Source: an uncultured bacterium
GTDB lineage: Bacteria; Actinomycetota; Coriobacteriia; Coriobacteriales; Eggerthellaceae
DNA: 63,096 nt
Assembly: GCA_905215035.1 (NCBI GenBank)
Contig: CAJMOJ010000004.1
Location: 1 to 63,096 of the forward strand
Reading direction: 5' to 3'
The notes beneath the pieces are model-generated. The model saw only the letters and a program-made list of their open reading frames with translations, had not been told where the DNA came from and did no database searches. This document shows positions 1 through 9,600 of the stretch, in pieces (position 1 is the first letter of the stretch; each line of letters starts with the position of its first letter). The position numbers and the translations under genes are program-made.

Positions 1-1
1 T

Positions 2-97
2 CAGCACTTTCTTCTCATGGTTGGGGCTATTATTACGGCGCTGTGCACTAAATTTGATGATAAAGAAAAGATAAACAATACCATTTTGAATATATAG
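2..97 (+). CDS. C-terminal end of a probable membrane protein (partial)
   Basis: An open frame enters from the left edge and stops with TAG at 95-97. The visible residues form a hydrophobic stretch (LLMVGAIITAL) followed by a short charged tail (KFDDKEK), which fits the last transmembrane segment and cytoplasmic end of an integral membrane protein. A good intrinsic terminator follows 10 bases later, supporting this as a real gene end. The family cannot be told from about 31 residues. Confidence 0.4.
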   Translation, partial: QHFLLMVGAIITALCTKFDDKEKINNTILNI

Positions 98-106
98 AGT
101 TTTTCT

Positions 107-151
107 ATGAGCCCAAATCGCTAAGAGGAAATGGGCTCATTTCTTTTGTTT
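107..151 (+). terminator. Intrinsic terminator after the upstream partial gene
   Basis: Perfect 9-bp inverted repeat ATGAGCCCA (107-115) and TGGGCTCAT (132-140), followed directly by a T-rich run (TTTCTTTTGTTT). It separates the upstream membrane protein gene from the nrdD promoter. Confidence 0.75.
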
Positions 152-254
152 ATCTGCGTAATTGAAGTGTATTCAATGATTATGGATGAGATTGCAAATC
201 ATAAACAAATAGGTCATTTGCCAATTAGGGGCTTATCAAGACTATTGCAATCAG

Positions 255-301
255 GTACTATATCTTTGCGCTTGGAGAACGATAACCACAATATATAGTA
301 T
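255..301 (+). promoter_or_regulatory. nrdD promoter with tandem NrdR boxes
   Basis: A 16-bp element at 286-301 (CCACAATATATAGTAT) matches the NrdR-box consensus acaCwAtATaTwGtgt at about 14 of 16 positions. A weaker copy lies at 255-270. The two starts are 31 bp apart, three helical turns, with 15 bp between boxes, the usual paired arrangement for NrdR. A possible sigma-70 promoter, TTGGAG (272-277), 16-bp spacer, TATAGT (294-299), places the strong box over the -10 element. NrdR is the ATP/dATP-sensing repressor of ribonucleotide reductase genes, which fits the gene downstream. Confidence 0.7.
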
Positions 302-418
302 GGTGATTGTTCAAAACCGGTGCAAAATATTGTTTAAACAAGCAATAAATACCTTAAAGCCCGCTGTTGAAACGTACGTGCTAAGTCCACATCTTGTGGC
401 ACTAAAGGGAGGATGTTC

Positions 419-2776
419 ATGATCGCCACTATCATTAAGCGCGATGGTCGTACTAGCGAATTCGATAAAACCAAGATTACCGATGCTGTTGAGAAGGCAT
501 TCCAGGCATCAGGTGCTATGCAAGATCGAACTGTTGCAGAAGAAATCACCAATCTTGTTATGGAAAAACTTGAAGGTGGTGCCATTGAAGGAATTCCTAC
601 CGTTGAGGGTATCCAAGATTTAGTTGAGCAGACTCTGATTGAGTCCAATTTTGGACAGACGGCAAAAGCCTATATTTTGTATCGTGCAGAACGTAATCGC
701 GTGCGTGATGTTAACTCCCGTTTAGTACAAACACTCAAAGATATTACCTTCTCAAAAGCAAGTGATTCTGATATGAAGCGTGAAAACGCTAATATTGATG
801 CTGATACCGCAATGGGAACCATGCTGAAGTATGGCTCTGAATCTGCTAAGCAATTCTATGAGATGTGTGTGATTGATCCTCGTTTTGCTAAAGCGCATCG
901 TGAGGGTGATATTCATATTCATGACATGGATTTTTATACGCTTACTACCACGTGCTGCCAAATTGACTTGCGTAAATTATTTAAGGGTGGCTTCTCCACT
1001 GGTCATGGTGTTTTGCGTGAGCCTAACGATATTGCAAGCTATTCGGCACTTGCCTGCATTGCTATTCAGTCAAATCAGAATGACCAGCATGGTGGTCAGT
1101 CCGTATGTGACTTTGATTATGGTTTAGCGCTTGGCGTTAAAAAGACTTATCGCCGTCTTTTTAAGAAGCATTTAGCAGAGGCCCTCGATCTTTTGACTGA
1201 TTTAGACAATTCTCGTGAAATTGCTGAAATGGCAATTGGCCGCACTGAGGGCGAAACAGGAGAAGTTGCAAAATTAGTAATGGATGCAACGTATCTTCAT
1301 GAGCTTCATAATGTGCTTGCTGAGCAAGAGCTTTCTAAAGAAGTTATTGATCGCGCTTTGGCTTATGCTGAGAAATCTGCAAAGGAAGACACTGATCGCG
1401 CAACGTTCCAGGCTATGGAGGCGTTGGTGCACAACTTAAATACCATGCACTCTCGCGCAGGTGCTCAAACTCCTTTCTCGTCTATTAATTACGGCATGGA
1501 TACTTCTGCTGAAGGCCGTATGGTTATCAAAAATATCCTTCTTGCTACTGAGCAGGGTCTCGGTAGTGGTGAGACGCCAATTTTCCCTGTGCAGATCTTC
1601 CGTGTTAAAGAAGGGGTTAATTACAATCCTGGGGATCCAAACTACGATTTATTCCGTTTGGCAATGCGTTGTTCTGCAAAGCGTTTATTCCCTAATTTCA
1701 GCTTCCTTGATGCTCCATTTAATCTTCAGTATTACAAGGGTACTCCTGAGACTGAGATCTCATATATGGGCTGTCGTACGCGCGTTATGGGTAATGTTTA
1801 TGACCCTGAGCGTGAGATTACAACGGGTCGTGGCAATCTGAGCTTTACTTCAATTAATTTACCTCGTTTGGCAATTCGTTCTAAGGGTGATCGTGAACTG
1901 TTCTTTGATTTGCTTGATTCTAAGCTTGCCTTAGTTATTGATCAGCTTGATGAGCGTTTTGAGATTCAGGCACGTAAGCGTGTTTACAATGCTCCATTCT
2001 TGATGGGTCAGGGTGTATGGATTGATTCTGAAAAGCTTGGCCGCAATGATGAGCAGCGTGAAGTATTAAAGCATGGCACTTTGACCGTTGGTTTTATTGG
2101 TCTTGCAGAGGCATTGGTTGCTTTGACAGGACATCATCACGGTGAAGATCCTGAGAGCCAAAAACTTGGACTTGAAATTATCGGTCATATGCGCGGATAC
2201 GTTGATCGTATTAGTAATGAGCGTAAGATGAACTACTCTTTGATTGCAACGCCAGCAGAGGGACTTTCAGGCCGTTTCGTTCGCATGGATCGTGAGCGCT
2301 ATGGTGCTATTGAGGGCGTCACTGATCGTGATTATTACACCAACGGTTTCCATGTGCCGGTCTATTACGATATCAATGCGTTTGACAAGATTACGGTAGA
2401 AGCTCCTTATCATGCTCTTACTAATGGTGGACATATTTCTTACATTGAGCTTGATGGAGATCCTACTGAGAATCTTGAGGCATTTGAAGCAATTATTCGC
2501 TATATGAAAGAATCGGGTATCGGCTATGGTTCAGTAAACCATCCTGTTGATCGCGATCCTGAGTGTGGCTACAACGGTATCATTGGTGATCATTGTCCAA
2601 AATGTGGACGTACGGAAGAGGATGGCGGACATCCGTTTGAGCGAATTCGTCGCATCACAGGATACTTAGTAGGTACGCTTGATCGTTTCAATGATGCAAA
2701 GCGCGCTGAAGAGAGCGATCGTGTTAAGCATGGCGTTGACCGCAGTGAGGCAAAAATCGCTTCATATCAGAACTAA
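419..2776 (+). CDS. nrdD: Anaerobic (class III) ribonucleoside-triphosphate reductase
   Basis: Catalytic subunit of the oxygen-sensitive reductase that makes dNTPs from NTPs with a glycyl radical. The first 95 or so residues form an ATP-cone (IIKRDGRTSEFDKTKI), the allosteric dATP/ATP site. The catalytic barrel carries the family signature SNQNDQHGGQ near residue 225. Near the C-terminus lies the zinc-type CGY...CPKCG motif, followed by RRITGYLVG near residue 750, whose Gly is the expected radical site. At about 785 residues the length suits the family. The ATG at 419 is preferred because AAAGGGAGG (404-412) ends 6 bases before it; the in-frame ATG at 413 would touch that Shine-Dalgarno. NrdG follows. 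Regulation by NrdR is suggested by the upstream boxes. Confidence 0.96.
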   Translation: MIATIIKRDGRTSEFDKTKITDAVEKAFQASGAMQDRTVAEEITNLVMEKLEGGAIEGIPTVEGIQDLVEQTLIESNFGQTAKAYILYRAERNRVRDVNSRLVQTLKDITFSKASDSDMKRENANIDADTAMGTMLKYGSESAKQFYEMCVIDPRFAKAHREGDIHIHDMDFYTLTTTCCQIDLRKLFKGGFSTGHGVLREPNDIASYSALACIAIQSNQNDQHGGQSVCDFDYGLALGVKKTYRRLFKKHLAEALDLLTDLDNSREIAEMAIGRTEGETGEVAKLVMDATYLHELHNVLAEQELSKEVIDRALAYAEKSAKEDTDRATFQAMEALVHNLNTMHSRAGAQTPFSSINYGMDTSAEGRMVIKNILLATEQGLGSGETPIFPVQIFRVKEGVNYNPGDPNYDLFRLAMRCSAKRLFPNFSFLDAPFNLQYYKGTPETEISYMGCRTRVMGNVYDPEREITTGRGNLSFTSINLPRLAIRSKGDRELFFDLLDSKLALVIDQLDERFEIQARKRVYNAPFLMGQGVWIDSEKLGRNDEQREVLKHGTLTVGFIGLAEALVALTGHHHGEDPESQKLGLEIIGHMRGYVDRISNERKMNYSLIATPAEGLSGRFVRMDRERYGAIEGVTDRDYYTNGFHVPVYYDINAFDKITVEAPYHALTNGGHISYIELDGDPTENLEAFEAIIRYMKESGIGYGSVNHPVDRDPECGYNGIIGDHCPKCGRTEEDGGHPFERIRRITGYLVGTLDRFNDAKRAEESDRVKHGVDRSEAKIASYQN

Positions 2777-2833
2777 TTGTCGGTTTACATAACACGCTCA
2801 TAACGATTTGTGGCGAATCGTATGCATTGCATT

Positions 2834-2872
2834 AAAAGCATCTGTTCTTCTCGTAAGAGCAGATGCTTTTTT
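2834..2872 (+). terminator. Intrinsic terminator between nrdD and nrdG
   Basis: Perfect arms AAAAGCATCTG (2834-2844) and CAGATGCTTTT (2860-2870). The pairing extends inward through UUCUU/AAGAG to a stem of about 16 bp with a 5-nt loop, followed by a T-run. It lies 58 bases after nrdD and ends directly at the nrdG Shine-Dalgarno (AGGGG, 2873-2877), so it could act as an attenuating terminator within the nrdDG unit. Confidence 0.8.
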
Positions 2873-2886
2873 AGGGGATGAGATAT

Positions 2887-3453
2887 ATGGATGCAAGTAC
2901 TATTACTGGGACAGACACAATACGGATGTATGGTACCGTTGAAGACTCAATTGTCGATGGGCCAGGTTTGCGATTTTCTATCTTTGTGCAAGGGTGTCCT
3001 CATCATTGTAGGGGGTGTCATAATCCTGAGTCATGGAGCATAGAGGGTGGTTACTTGCAAACACTTGATTCATTAGTGCAAGAAATAAAGGCAGCAAAGC
3101 TCACCCAAGGAGTAACGTTGACAGGGGGAGAGCCTTTTGATCAAGCGCGACAGCTTATATACGTAGTGCGTCAACTCAAACAGTACAATCCTGCGCTTTC
3201 TATCTGGGCGTATTCGGGGTATTACTACGAAGACTTGTGCAGTGATAAGAAGGGCCGGGGTACTAAAGAGCTTCTGGATATCTGTGATGTTTTGGTCGAT
3301 GGGCCTTTTGAACAAGAACGTAATTCATATGAATTGATTTGGAAGGGATCTTCAAATCAACGCGTTATAGATTTAAATAAAACAAGAGAACAAGGCACCA
3401 TTGTCTTGTGGCAGGAGCAGGATTTAGGATTTGAGCCTCCAGCATCATGGTAA
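2887..3453 (+). CDS. nrdG: Anaerobic ribonucleotide reductase-activating protein (radical SAM)
   Basis: Activase that uses a [4Fe-4S] cluster and S-adenosylmethionine to install the glycyl radical on NrdD. The radical SAM triad is GCPHHCRGC near residues 37-44 (C-x3-C-x2-C), followed by the SAM-contacting TLTGGEP motif near residue 80. Length of 188 residues is slightly longer than the minimal family. The ATG at 2887 is chosen because AGGGG at 2873-2877 lies 9 bases upstream; the ATG at 2878 directly abuts that site. The gene starts only 15-20 bases after a strong terminator, so its expression probably depends on read-through from nrdD. Its stop codon overlaps the 3' end of a probable RNA gene on the other strand. 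Confidence 0.93.
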   Translation: MDASTITGTDTIRMYGTVEDSIVDGPGLRFSIFVQGCPHHCRGCHNPESWSIEGGYLQTLDSLVQEIKAAKLTQGVTLTGGEPFDQARQLIYVVRQLKQYNPALSIWAYSGYYYEDLCSDKKGRGTKELLDICDVLVDGPFEQERNSYELIWKGSSNQRVIDLNKTREQGTIVLWQEQDLGFEPPASW

Positions 3454-3613
3454 AAAAGTCACCCCCGCTAATTGGAAGAACCCACCTAATTCCAGGTGGG
3501 TGCTCGCAGTAGGGTTCCTGGCTTTCGTATCAACGGATACGAATCCCCATTCCGCCTGCAATATAGAGCTCCCAATTACTAGTCATCGGTCCTTCGCGAA
3601 CACAGGGGTGACA
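3452..3613 (-). ncRNA. ssrS: Probable 6S-like regulatory RNA
   Basis: The spacer between nrdG and addB has no convincing gene but is highly structured when read on the minus strand. A sigma-70-like -10, TATACT (minus strand of 3620-3625), would start transcription near 3613. The transcript begins GUGUCACCCC and ends GGGGGUGAC followed by six U residues that overlap the nrdG stop, so the ends pair and the closing stem doubles as a terminator. Inside are UAAUUGG pairing with CCAAUUA, a perfect hairpin with 8-bp arms UUCGUAUC/GAUACGAA, and a 3'-side hairpin ACCCACCU/AGGUGGGU preceded by CUGCGA. That order and an overall length near 160 nt resemble 6S RNA, which binds housekeeping RNA polymerase holoenzyme. 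Existence of a structured RNA is better supported than its identity. Confidence 0.55.
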
Positions 3614-3726
3614 CGTATTAGTATACGTAAGTAAGGCTATAAGAAAAGACTTGACAGAAAGTGGTAATACTGCTGTTTTTGTTTTGCCACCATAAGCGCT
3701 ATATAACCCCAGATGAAGGATAGAAC

Positions 3727-6516
3727 TTGAATTTGCGAAATGTAATTTTGTATCCCACCTATGAGTATGCGTTGCGTATGCGCAAAAGAGTGGCTGATCA
3801 AGCTGACGTGGACGCGTTTGGCAAGCTTTTTACGACTCCTGGTACCTATTTTATGCAGGCTTGGGATGTCTGGGGGGATGAAAGAAAGATTGTCGATGAA
3901 GTAGAGCGAAAGATTATCATGCAGTCTTTGCTGCAGCAGCAAGAGGTTTTAGGCACCACGCCAGGAACTATTGAGTCGCTCGCTCGCTTTGTGAAAGACT
4001 ATGCAGGGTTACCTGCATTGCGTGAAGAGAGCGCATTGCTTTTGCAAGAGACAGAAGAATCACTCGACCATTCGTTTGCTATTAAGTATGCCGTGTGCAA
4101 GGTTATACGGAATTATTTTGAAACTCTTACTGAGAAAAATCTTATTGAATTTGGTGATGCAATACGGTATTTAGGTGGTGTTATACCTGAAACACAGTAT
4201 ACGTTTATAGCGCAACCAGTGCTTACTGAGTCAATGAAAGATTTTTTTGCCGAGCGTAGTGTATTGCCTGATTATATAAACGTCTCACCATCATCAGATG
4301 AGTTTTGGGAACAGCTTCAAGACAATGTACCAAACACTACCTTGCTTAAACCAGCAGGAGTTGATGCGCAATCACTGCAGATTCAGGTATACATCAAGGA
4401 TGTTCTGCAAAAAAGACATTATGAGAGGATAGATACTCCTTTAAGAATTGGCATCATTGCCCCTGATATTCAAGCGCTCTATGTGCGCCTTGCTTCTCTC
4501 TTGCTTACCATTGCTACCTCTTACCACGAACGAATAAAACTCGAGGTGCAAGATTATGTAGCTTTTACTCATACCGAGTTTGGTAAAGCTCTTAAGGCAA
4601 TTTGGTTGCTTTATAAACAAGATCCATCATGGATTGAGGCCGCAACAACGTTTGCCCGATCGCCTTATGCTGAAATGCGCAGTGGGGCTGAAGGGGTACA
4701 TAAAGGAACAATTGCACGTGAACTTAATAGGTATTTGCGTTCCCATCATGGAGCAACGCCGGTTGATGCATGGATAAAACTTCAAGAAAACTTTACAACG
4801 CTTGAATATTTTGAAGAGTTTCTAACTGACATAAATTCAGGTACTGGTTTGTTATATTTTATCGAACTTGCCAATACTGTTTTTGCAGCTGATGAGGTTG
4901 CGCGGCATCGTGAGGTGCATGCCTTGTGCGCTATGCGCGATGTTTACCATAAAGCATGTGGTTACCTTACTGACTTGCATGATGTGTGGTATTTGCTTGA
5001 ATCATTGCGTGTACCCGTAGCGTATTGCCACACAAACTACCCTGCGATTGGGACAGATATAAACGATGTAGATATCGACAACACAGACGCGAACAACATA
5101 AACGAAACGAACAGAAACGAGGCTGCTCTAAAAAAGGCAACTGGTGTTGAGATTGTATGCATGAGTAAAGATGCTATACGTTCTCTAATTCCTGATAGTT
5201 TCGATATGCTTATTGTCTCTGATGCGACATCAGATGACTTTTCTGTTGTTGATAAACCAGGGGCGCTTGAAGATTTGCGTGTTGCTTTGGGCCTTCCACA
5301 AGAGCAAAAACGAATTGATGAGGCTTATAACACGATCGCTTCCTTCGTGAACGCTGTGCGTGAAGAGCTTGTTTTTTCTGTTCCACAAAAGAACGGTAAT
5401 GCCGAAGAAGTGTATCCAGCTTTTTTCTGTTCTGAAATTATGGCTCATACATCACATTTGCATGAGATGACCTTAGGAGAAGACAATCTTGAGGCAACGC
5501 TTACCGTGTGTGATGCGCAGTTGTGTGCACAGATGTGTTTTGAAGATGATTATGAATCTTTGCCCGTGGCAACCCCAGGAACTCTGCAAACATGTTCACT
5601 TATCGATATGATTCCTACGGTGCAGCAAGATTGTGTGCGGATGCCTCTTTTATCACCTACTGAGCTTGAGGCTTATCGTGACTGTCCTTATAAATGGTTT
5701 ACCTCCCAATGTATTCGGCCTGAATCTCTCGATTATGGGTTTGATGCTCTTGCTGCAGGAAATTTTGTGCATGCGGTCTTTTGCTCGCTTTATACCACGC
5801 TTCATGAACAGGGAATCAAGCGCGTGACTTCTGATAATCTTGAGGTAGCCCATCGTGTGTTGGCGTCTGTTATTGATGAGCAGATGGCAAAACAAATAAA
5901 AGAAAAGCAGGGCTACATTCCTATGGATAAGAATGAAGAGAGCATCTATGAGCAATTAGTTGCGTGTCTTCATGCAAATTTGATATATCAATCTGAATGT
6001 TTTTCAGGTTTTGCGCCGACAGAGCTTGAATACCATATTGCCACGAGCGATGGGATTGATTTTGCTCATGCTCGTTTGCATGGGCGCATTGATCGCGTGG
6101 ATACGAACGATACAGGTGGATATATCGTAGTTGATTATAAAGGGTCAATTACTAATAAATATGGTGGATCAAAGGCAGAAACGCGTGATGAGGTTGAATT
6201 ACCTAAAAATCTGCAGGCATTGATCTATGCTCAGGCGTTTAAAAAATTGCAAGACAAAAAACTACAAGATGCAAGGCCATGTGGCGCATTCTATCTTAAC
6301 TATAAGGCTAAAGAGCCCAAAGGATTGCTTGCAGGATCATATAATCCTGCGGTTCTTGATGTAGGTCAATTCACGACCAAGGGATCTGAGGTAGCCATTT
6401 CTTTTGAGGTGTATCTTGATCAAATTGAAGAGCTTTATAAACCTTTTGTGGATGCCTTGTGCTCAGGTGATATTGTGCCTAATCCGCAATCAAAGCATGC
6501 GTGTGAATGGTGTTGA
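3727..6516 (+). CDS. addB: AddB-like subunit of the AddAB helicase-nuclease
   Basis: Partner of the UvrD-type AddA encoded next, forming a RecBCD-like complex that resects double-strand breaks. The N-terminal two thirds is an inactive helicase-like body. The C-terminal part is a PD-(D/E)XK nuclease: LSPTELEAYRDCPYKWF near residue 645, then LHGRIDRVD and IVVDYKGS near 790-810. AddB nucleases bind an Fe-S cluster through one Cys before the nuclease core and three after it. Here the protein ends HACEWC-stop at 929, and the frame after TGA reads VFGCPNRLS before the next stop, so a cluster Cys may be lost. TTG at 3727 is used because GAAGGA at 3715-3720 is 6 bases upstream. A D/N-rich low-complexity insert lies near residues 444-466. 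Confidence 0.85.
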   Translation: MNLRNVILYPTYEYALRMRKRVADQADVDAFGKLFTTPGTYFMQAWDVWGDERKIVDEVERKIIMQSLLQQQEVLGTTPGTIESLARFVKDYAGLPALREESALLLQETEESLDHSFAIKYAVCKVIRNYFETLTEKNLIEFGDAIRYLGGVIPETQYTFIAQPVLTESMKDFFAERSVLPDYINVSPSSDEFWEQLQDNVPNTTLLKPAGVDAQSLQIQVYIKDVLQKRHYERIDTPLRIGIIAPDIQALYVRLASLLLTIATSYHERIKLEVQDYVAFTHTEFGKALKAIWLLYKQDPSWIEAATTFARSPYAEMRSGAEGVHKGTIARELNRYLRSHHGATPVDAWIKLQENFTTLEYFEEFLTDINSGTGLLYFIELANTVFAADEVARHREVHALCAMRDVYHKACGYLTDLHDVWYLLESLRVPVAYCHTNYPAIGTDINDVDIDNTDANNINETNRNEAALKKATGVEIVCMSKDAIRSLIPDSFDMLIVSDATSDDFSVVDKPGALEDLRVALGLPQEQKRIDEAYNTIASFVNAVREELVFSVPQKNGNAEEVYPAFFCSEIMAHTSHLHEMTLGEDNLEATLTVCDAQLCAQMCFEDDYESLPVATPGTLQTCSLIDMIPTVQQDCVRMPLLSPTELEAYRDCPYKWFTSQCIRPESLDYGFDALAAGNFVHAVFCSLYTTLHEQGIKRVTSDNLEVAHRVLASVIDEQMAKQIKEKQGYIPMDKNEESIYEQLVACLHANLIYQSECFSGFAPTELEYHIATSDGIDFAHARLHGRIDRVDTNDTGGYIVVDYKGSITNKYGGSKAETRDEVELPKNLQALIYAQAFKKLQDKKLQDARPCGAFYLNYKAKEPKGLLAGSYNPAVLDVGQFTTKGSEVAISFEVYLDQIEELYKPFVDALCSGDIVPNPQSKHACEWC

Positions 6517-6647
6517 GTTTTTGGGTGTCCGAATCGTCTTAGTTAGATTTGCTTTATGGATGATTGCTGGCGCGCTAGCAAAGAGTAATGGGTTTTTACG
6601 CAATACGTTATAGAAGAAGTTTTTACGAGTAGTTCAAGGAATCAGTT

Positions 6648-9600
6648 ATGGATCTATCGCGGTGTACTCCTGGTCAATATAGTATTGTGACAACGCTTGA
6701 TAAGCCTTTGATGGTGTCAGCTGGTGCTGGTTCAGGTAAAACCTTTACGGTAACACAGCGTGTGGTACATGCGCTGTGTGATAAACAGGCAGATAATCAT
6801 ATCGATTCTCTTGATGAGGCGCTTATTATTACCTTTACCAAAGAAGCGGCAAAAGAGCTACGCGAGCGTATCAAAAACCTTTTACTTGAAGAGGGGCGAG
6901 ATGATCTTGCGCTTCAAACAGACAATGCATGGATATCTACCATCCATAGTATGGCTTCTCAGATACTTAAGCAGAATGCGCTTATTTTTGGTCTTGATCC
7001 AGCATTTGATTTGATTACCGATGATATGGTAAATATCTACACCGCACAAGCATATGAGATTGTGGTTGAGGCGGTTAAAGAGACTGGTACGCCTTACCAA
7101 AAAGCCTATCTTGCGAGTAAGCAACTTGCAGGTATTGGTTCTTATGGATCATCGGTTAAAAGAGATGTTGAAAATGTACTAAACCGCATTCGCAGTATGC
7201 CGCAAGGTTTTGAGACCCTTGTCCTTCCACATGCAACACAAAGCCCCGTGGATCTATTGCGCAGTATTGTTGTGGCGGCTGAAGATTTTCTATCAGCAGT
7301 TCTTACGTGGAGCAAATCAGGAAAAAATGAGGCCAAAATTATTGATGCTCTCCAAGAGGGTATTGCTGCTGCGCAAGAATACCTCGAATTAGCATCAACA
7401 AATCTTCAAAATAAAGATGCTTGGTTTGATGAGATGTTTGATGCAGCGTCATATCTTTCTCTTTTAACACTTTTTCCGTCAACAACACTGCAATATCGTG
7501 ATAGACAAAATGAAGGTCGTGATCAGGTACTTGCCTGGCGTACGTTTTTTGCGCATGCCTACTATGAGGCACTCATGTGTTGCGCCCTTCCTGAACTTCA
7601 AGCAATTGTTGATATTGCACAAGCAGTTGATGAGGTGTATCACCAACTAAAAGGAGTCGACAATCTTGATAATACTGATTTACTTGTATTGCTTTTAAAG
7701 TCTTTTAGAGAACATCCTGAAATCGCCCAGCGTTATAGGGATCAATTCAAACTTATCATGGTCGATGAGTTTCAAGATACCGATAAGCTTCAGGTTGCCG
7801 TTATTGATTGCTTGGCACAAGATCAGCGTACAAACATTACAACGGTAGGAGATGCTCAGCAGAGTATTTATCGTTTTAGAGGTGCCGATGTTAATGTTTT
7901 CTTTGATTATCGTGATGAGCTTGCCAACAACCCCATCGCTCAATTTGTAGAGTTGCCAGACAATTTCAGATCACATGCGGACATTCTTGCATTTGTCGAG
8001 GCAATCTTTTCTCAACAGGAGGTGTTTGGTGAAGATTTTTTGGCATTGCAGGCAAAGGGCGCAGTAAATCAAGAAAAAGATGATTATTTTAGTGACCATT
8101 CACGTATTGAGGTTGCGTTTATAAAGACAAGTCAAACTCAAGAAACCGCTTGTCTGATTGCTGATCATTGTGCCCAATTAGTTATTGCCGGAGAAAGACC
8201 CAGTGATATTGCGATACTGTTAGGCGCGACACAAAACGCGCATATCTATGCCCAAGCGCTTCGTGATAAAGGTATTGATGCAATTATCTCTGGTGGGTCG
8301 GTTTATAAGAACTTTGATGAAGTGTATTTGGTCAGTGATCTTTTGGCTTTTGCTGTTAATCACCATGATGAAGAAGCGCTGTATCGAATATTAAGATCAG
8401 ACGTTTTTGATTTGTCAGATGATATCTTGCTCTGTCTTTCTACCCGTATGACTGATAACGGTGTAAAACGAACAAGTTTCTCCAAGTCTTTCTTGTCGTT
8501 GCGAGCGCTCATGAGTGACACTGATGATGCGTCTGATGATTTTTTGCAGTCGATTGAAATGAGCTTTTTTGGTTTTGAATTGCTTTCTGCAACAGACAAA
8601 AAGAAACTTTGTCGCGCTTCGCAGATACTGCATGAATTTGAGCAAACAGTAAACCAACATGAAGAGATGGCAATTGATGCGATTCGTGTCTTGCTTTACA
8701 ACAGTGGATACTATGCTCGGCTAGCTCATCAAGGTGCGCAGGGTATGTCAATTGCAGGCAATATTAATAAGTCATTGCGTTTATTGACCGAGCTTCAGGC
8801 TGCTGCACCATCATTACCGGCGTTGCGAGAGACATACGTTTCGCATTTGACTTTTGCTCAAGAGAAACCAGGAATTCTTCAAAGTAGTGAGATGCAATGT
8901 GTCCGCATTATGACCGTACATGCTTCAAAAGGACTTGAATTTCCTCATGTAGTAGTTGCAGATCTTAGTGATGGTACTAAAGGTAATTCAGGTTTTGTTG
9001 CTGAAAATATTGGACAATGTACTTACTTTACTAAATTTCCTCCTCATCAAAAAAAACCACATAATTATCTACATCGTTATTTCGACGATTATGGATTAGA
9101 GCAAAACCTGGCGGATAAAGATCCTAAAACGATACTCAATTCATGCTCGGCAGCGGATATGTTGTCGGTAATTAAGACGTACAACAAAAACCAAGTGTTA
9201 TCTGAAGCACGACGCTTACTGTATGTAGCATTGACTCGTGCAAGTAAATCACTCTTCTTGATTTGTCCCATTTCTAGCAAGAAGTCGAGTGATGCATCTG
9301 ATGGGGAGCATATGGCAACAGGGATTTATGGTGATGTGGAATCTGCATTACAGATAGACCCATGCGGCTCAGTGCAAATGATTTCTTATGGAGGGAGTGC
9401 TCCTGCGCGTGTCCGCGTCATTCTTCCTGAGGAAAAACGAGAAGAAGAGTGCACTGAGGATGCACGTGATCAGGAGTTAGAGACACTACAAGAATCAAAC
9501 AAAGCGCAAGAATTTAATAATTCATTTGTTGTCCCTCGTGTTATGCAACATCCCTTACGTGATTTTCATCGTACGCGTAGTATTGCTCAAGGAGACCGTG

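Noticed and set aside
3431..3634. 67-residue plus-strand open frame between nrdG and addB
   Set aside because: It overlaps the end of nrdG, has no ribosome binding site, and its sequence is explained by the hairpins of the probable RNA on the other strand.
3651..3670. TTGACA followed by TAATAC as an addB promoter
   Set aside because: The hexamers are only 8 bp apart, and no good -10 lies 16-18 bp after TTGACA.
6514..6546. Selenocysteine at the AddB TGA
   Set aside because: No SECIS-like hairpin is evident directly after the TGA and selenocysteine is not known in this motif; a mutation or natural end is simpler.
8360..8751. Several minus-strand open frames inside addA
   Set aside because: They lack ribosome binding sites and recognisable motifs and lie opposite well-supported helicase motifs; they are frame shadows.
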